Assembly (NCBI GenBank): GCA_003640385.1 | Contig: RCAB01000218.1 | Coordinates: forward strand, 1-64,000 | Direction of reading: 5' to 3' | Source of the DNA: Setaria digitata | Taxonomy: Eukaryota; Nematoda; Chromadorea; Rhabditida; Setariidae | Length of the DNA stretch: 64,000 nt | In this document: one piece after another, positions 61,641-64,000 of the stretch | Position numbering within the stretch: position 1 is the first letter of the stretch | Layout: every line of letters starts with the position of its first letter | Made by a program: the position numbers and the translations under genes | Notes under the pieces: model-generated | Told to the model about the DNA's origin: nothing | The model's database searches: none | Seen by the model: only the letters and a program-made list of their open reading frames with translations

Positions 61641-64000
61641 GGACTTATTTCCTTCATAACGCTGAGTATTTGTACTTCGTTTACGAATGAAGTGGAGAAA
61701 AATTTGTTCAAATTACATTCATCTCGCATGAGAATCGAAAATGCACACTTTCTGGCTGAAGAAGCCGAGAATGTGCATGTGCAGTATTCATTTGCTTCAT
61801 GCCGTCGAACATTCATTCATCTACTTTTATGTATCTAATATTGAGTATCTAAGATTAACGACTGTCAAAGAGTAGCTATGGTAGATTAGAACTCCACCTG
61901 CTCTTCCGGAAAATCGCGTAAAAATAGATTTTGACACAGCAAGAGCAAAATCGGAATAGATTAAACGAATTCTAATGCACAGTAAAAGACGTACTGCATG
62001 GGACGCAATTCTTTTCCTTGAAAAAATTTCGAAAAAATTAAATAGAAAACATTTGTAAATTGGGAAAATTTGTTTCCTTACAACTACGTCTGAAATTCAG
62101 CTGTTAATTTTTGTTTGCTTAATTTTCTTTGAGTCTATTTGCATCATTTCTGGTGATTTGACCCAAAGAGAAATAATGATACCAATAATCACAACTGCGT
62201 AGCTAGTTCATTCAGAAGAATAAAAATGGCATTTAAATTCAATTAAAATCTCTCTTTTTAATAATTATACTTGCAAAGGAAAAAAGGCAGAAACTGAGCT
62301 CAACCATAGAAATATTTTTCTACTCTAATCTGAAAGATTTTTCTTCCTCCTAAAAAGAAAAACTTCCACAAAATCCACAAAAAGACCTTTTCGCCTTACT
62401 AATTTGTCATAAAAAAAATTAAATTTTGCAAATTATAGACAAAAATTTTTAAAGTTAAGAGCCTCAACGATGATTTTGATTTGGAATTGACAAGGGGCAA
62501 TCTGACTGCATACTGTTATATTGTTATTATTAATTTAAAAAAAAAAAATTTAAAAAAAAAATTCAAAAAAGCTTTTGTTGCGACTTTTGTCAATCAATTT
62601 TCATTTTTGTTTCCCTGATGAACGAACATATGATGAGCTTAGCAAGAGTTTATATTATGTCTTGAAAAACTGATAAATAAAGAAGAACGCAAGGATTTCG
62701 CAGAATGGTAAATATGATGGTGCTGAGTGAATTAATGGACTAATTATTAAACTAATAAAGTTGAAGAAACAATTGACAACAAATAATACCTTAAATTATG
62801 ATTTAAGACTCAATTTGTATAAAATTGTCATCAAAATAAAGAAATGCAAAACATTTATCGGACAAATAAGTATGTGTAAAGAAATGAATGCAAAGTGAAA
62901 TGTCAATTTGAATGAAAATCAAATTTGTCACATTGATTAATAAATTTGTTCGTCATAAATGATTGGATTTTTCTTAAATACATGGAAGATTATCGACATA
63001 CACCTGGGCGTCTTCTTTTACATTCGCTCATCTGTCAAATACAAATCTAATAAAAACTGGAGCAAAGGTATACTAGAGAGACGAAACTGGGCATCAATAA
63101 TTTAAGATGGAAAAGATGAGTAAGGAAGAGAAATGAGTATGAAGCATATGTTCAAGTAGTATATCAAACTAAACAACGGCCAAGATTCTATTGCTGAGGC
63201 GACAACTAGCAGCTGTAGTATTAATCTAGACTAAAGTATTGATCGAGACTCAGAAAGCTGTTGATTCGTATCGATCATTGATTGTATAAAAAAGCTTTTA
63301 GTTCCATCATTTAGCTTATCTCAAACGAAGCATTGTAAACAAACAAGTAAGTTAGTCTGTCTTCACAAGGCAGTTCCAAAAAAAAAAAGGAGATAAACAT
63401 TCTGGAGAATTGGTTCATAAAATAACGAAACAATTTTAACGATGTCCACTAATTCTACCAATAATTATATTATTTTAACCTATCAGCACCAATTTGTGCA
63501 AAGAAATTAAAAAATATGCATTTATTTAGGAATTATAATTTCATTTGAGTCCATTCAGTGGCTCCAATTTCACTAAAAAATTTTCGGGAAAAAACAACTA
63601 CTAAACATATTTGTCCTGAAAAGGAAATTTTCGAAAAAAAAAAAGTTGATATTGCATTTATCTTTTTCCAGGCATTGAACTTTTCAGAATAATTAAAATG
63701 ACTAGGCTTGCTGGTTGTGTCCAGTGGTTGCTTGTTAAAATAGTTTTAGTGTAAATTTCTTAAAGTTATTATCAGTTATCAGTTATGATTTGTCATTTGT
63801 TGCTAAAAGATTGTTTCCTTTTTGAAATAAAATGCGTTTTAAAACTAACTGACCGCGGATTAAATGAAATATTACAAAACACTACGGAAGGTGCAAAGGG
63901 TTCATGTTCCAGACGAATAGAGGCATTTCTAACCTAACTTTCTTGACTGACAAGTGCGCCCGGATGAGACATTTGCAATCCATCATTAAATTTGTTACAT
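61641..64000. other. Right-end non-coding region
   Basis: AT-rich with homopolymer runs. A 50-codon ATG frame at 63785-63937 (+), containing RGLNEILQNTTEGAKGSCSR, lies in the least AT-rich part at the right edge. It could be an exon of a gene continuing beyond the window, but there is no other support. Confidence 0.4.

Overview
This window is AT-rich eukaryotic DNA, roughly one third GC. It has many introns of 100 bp to 3 kb, GT-AG borders and long non-coding stretches. The gene content (a CNNM magnesium transporter, a USIP-1/TUT1-type uridylyltransferase, ELP3, CMC1, a flavin monooxygenase and a cholinesterase-like membrane protein) and the exon style point to a nematode. The long AT-rich introns suggest a filarial or other clade III worm, but the species cannot be fixed from sequence alone. 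No virus, bacterial operon, CRISPR array or intact transposon was seen. Gene models were built by hand from splice signals, reading phase and family knowledge.

Layout. Positions 1-4535 (-): FMO, whose 3' end runs off the left edge. 4536-9290: mostly non-coding. 9291-21805 (-): a 17-exon CNNM gene. 21806-24142: non-coding region between divergent genes. 24143-37455 (+): four genes in a row, namely an unidentified 74-aa protein, a CMC1-like CX9C protein, a TUT1/USIP-1 homologue and ELP3. 37456-40069: region between convergent genes with weak coding hints. 40070-45123 (-): a 228-aa coiled-coil protein. 45124-54949: about 10 kb with no convincing gene. 54950-59739 (-): a 14-exon neuroligin/gliotactin-like protein with a dead esterase domain. 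61529-61640 (-): one convincing orphan first exon. The rest to 64000 is non-coding as far as I can see.

The genes do not form one pathway. ELP3 (tRNA wobble-uridine modification) and the TUT1 homologue (U6 snRNA 3' uridylation) are RNA-modifying neighbours on the same strand, 470 bp apart. With CMC1 (cytochrome oxidase assembly) and the small gene they could form a nematode operon; plausible trans-splice acceptors sit a few bases before the ATGs of TUT1 and ELP3.

Main second-look items: the catalytic Ser of the esterase-like protein is replaced by Gly; ELP3 has a decayed partial copy of its acetyltransferase exon exactly 180 bp upstream of the real one; a CMC1 splice donor reads TTAAGT instead of GTAAGT; three introns use GC donors; CNNM has two possible C-termini; and single-N gaps, five of them flanked by near-identical duplicated blocks, look like unmerged assembly overlaps. 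I found no clearly novel multi-gene system.
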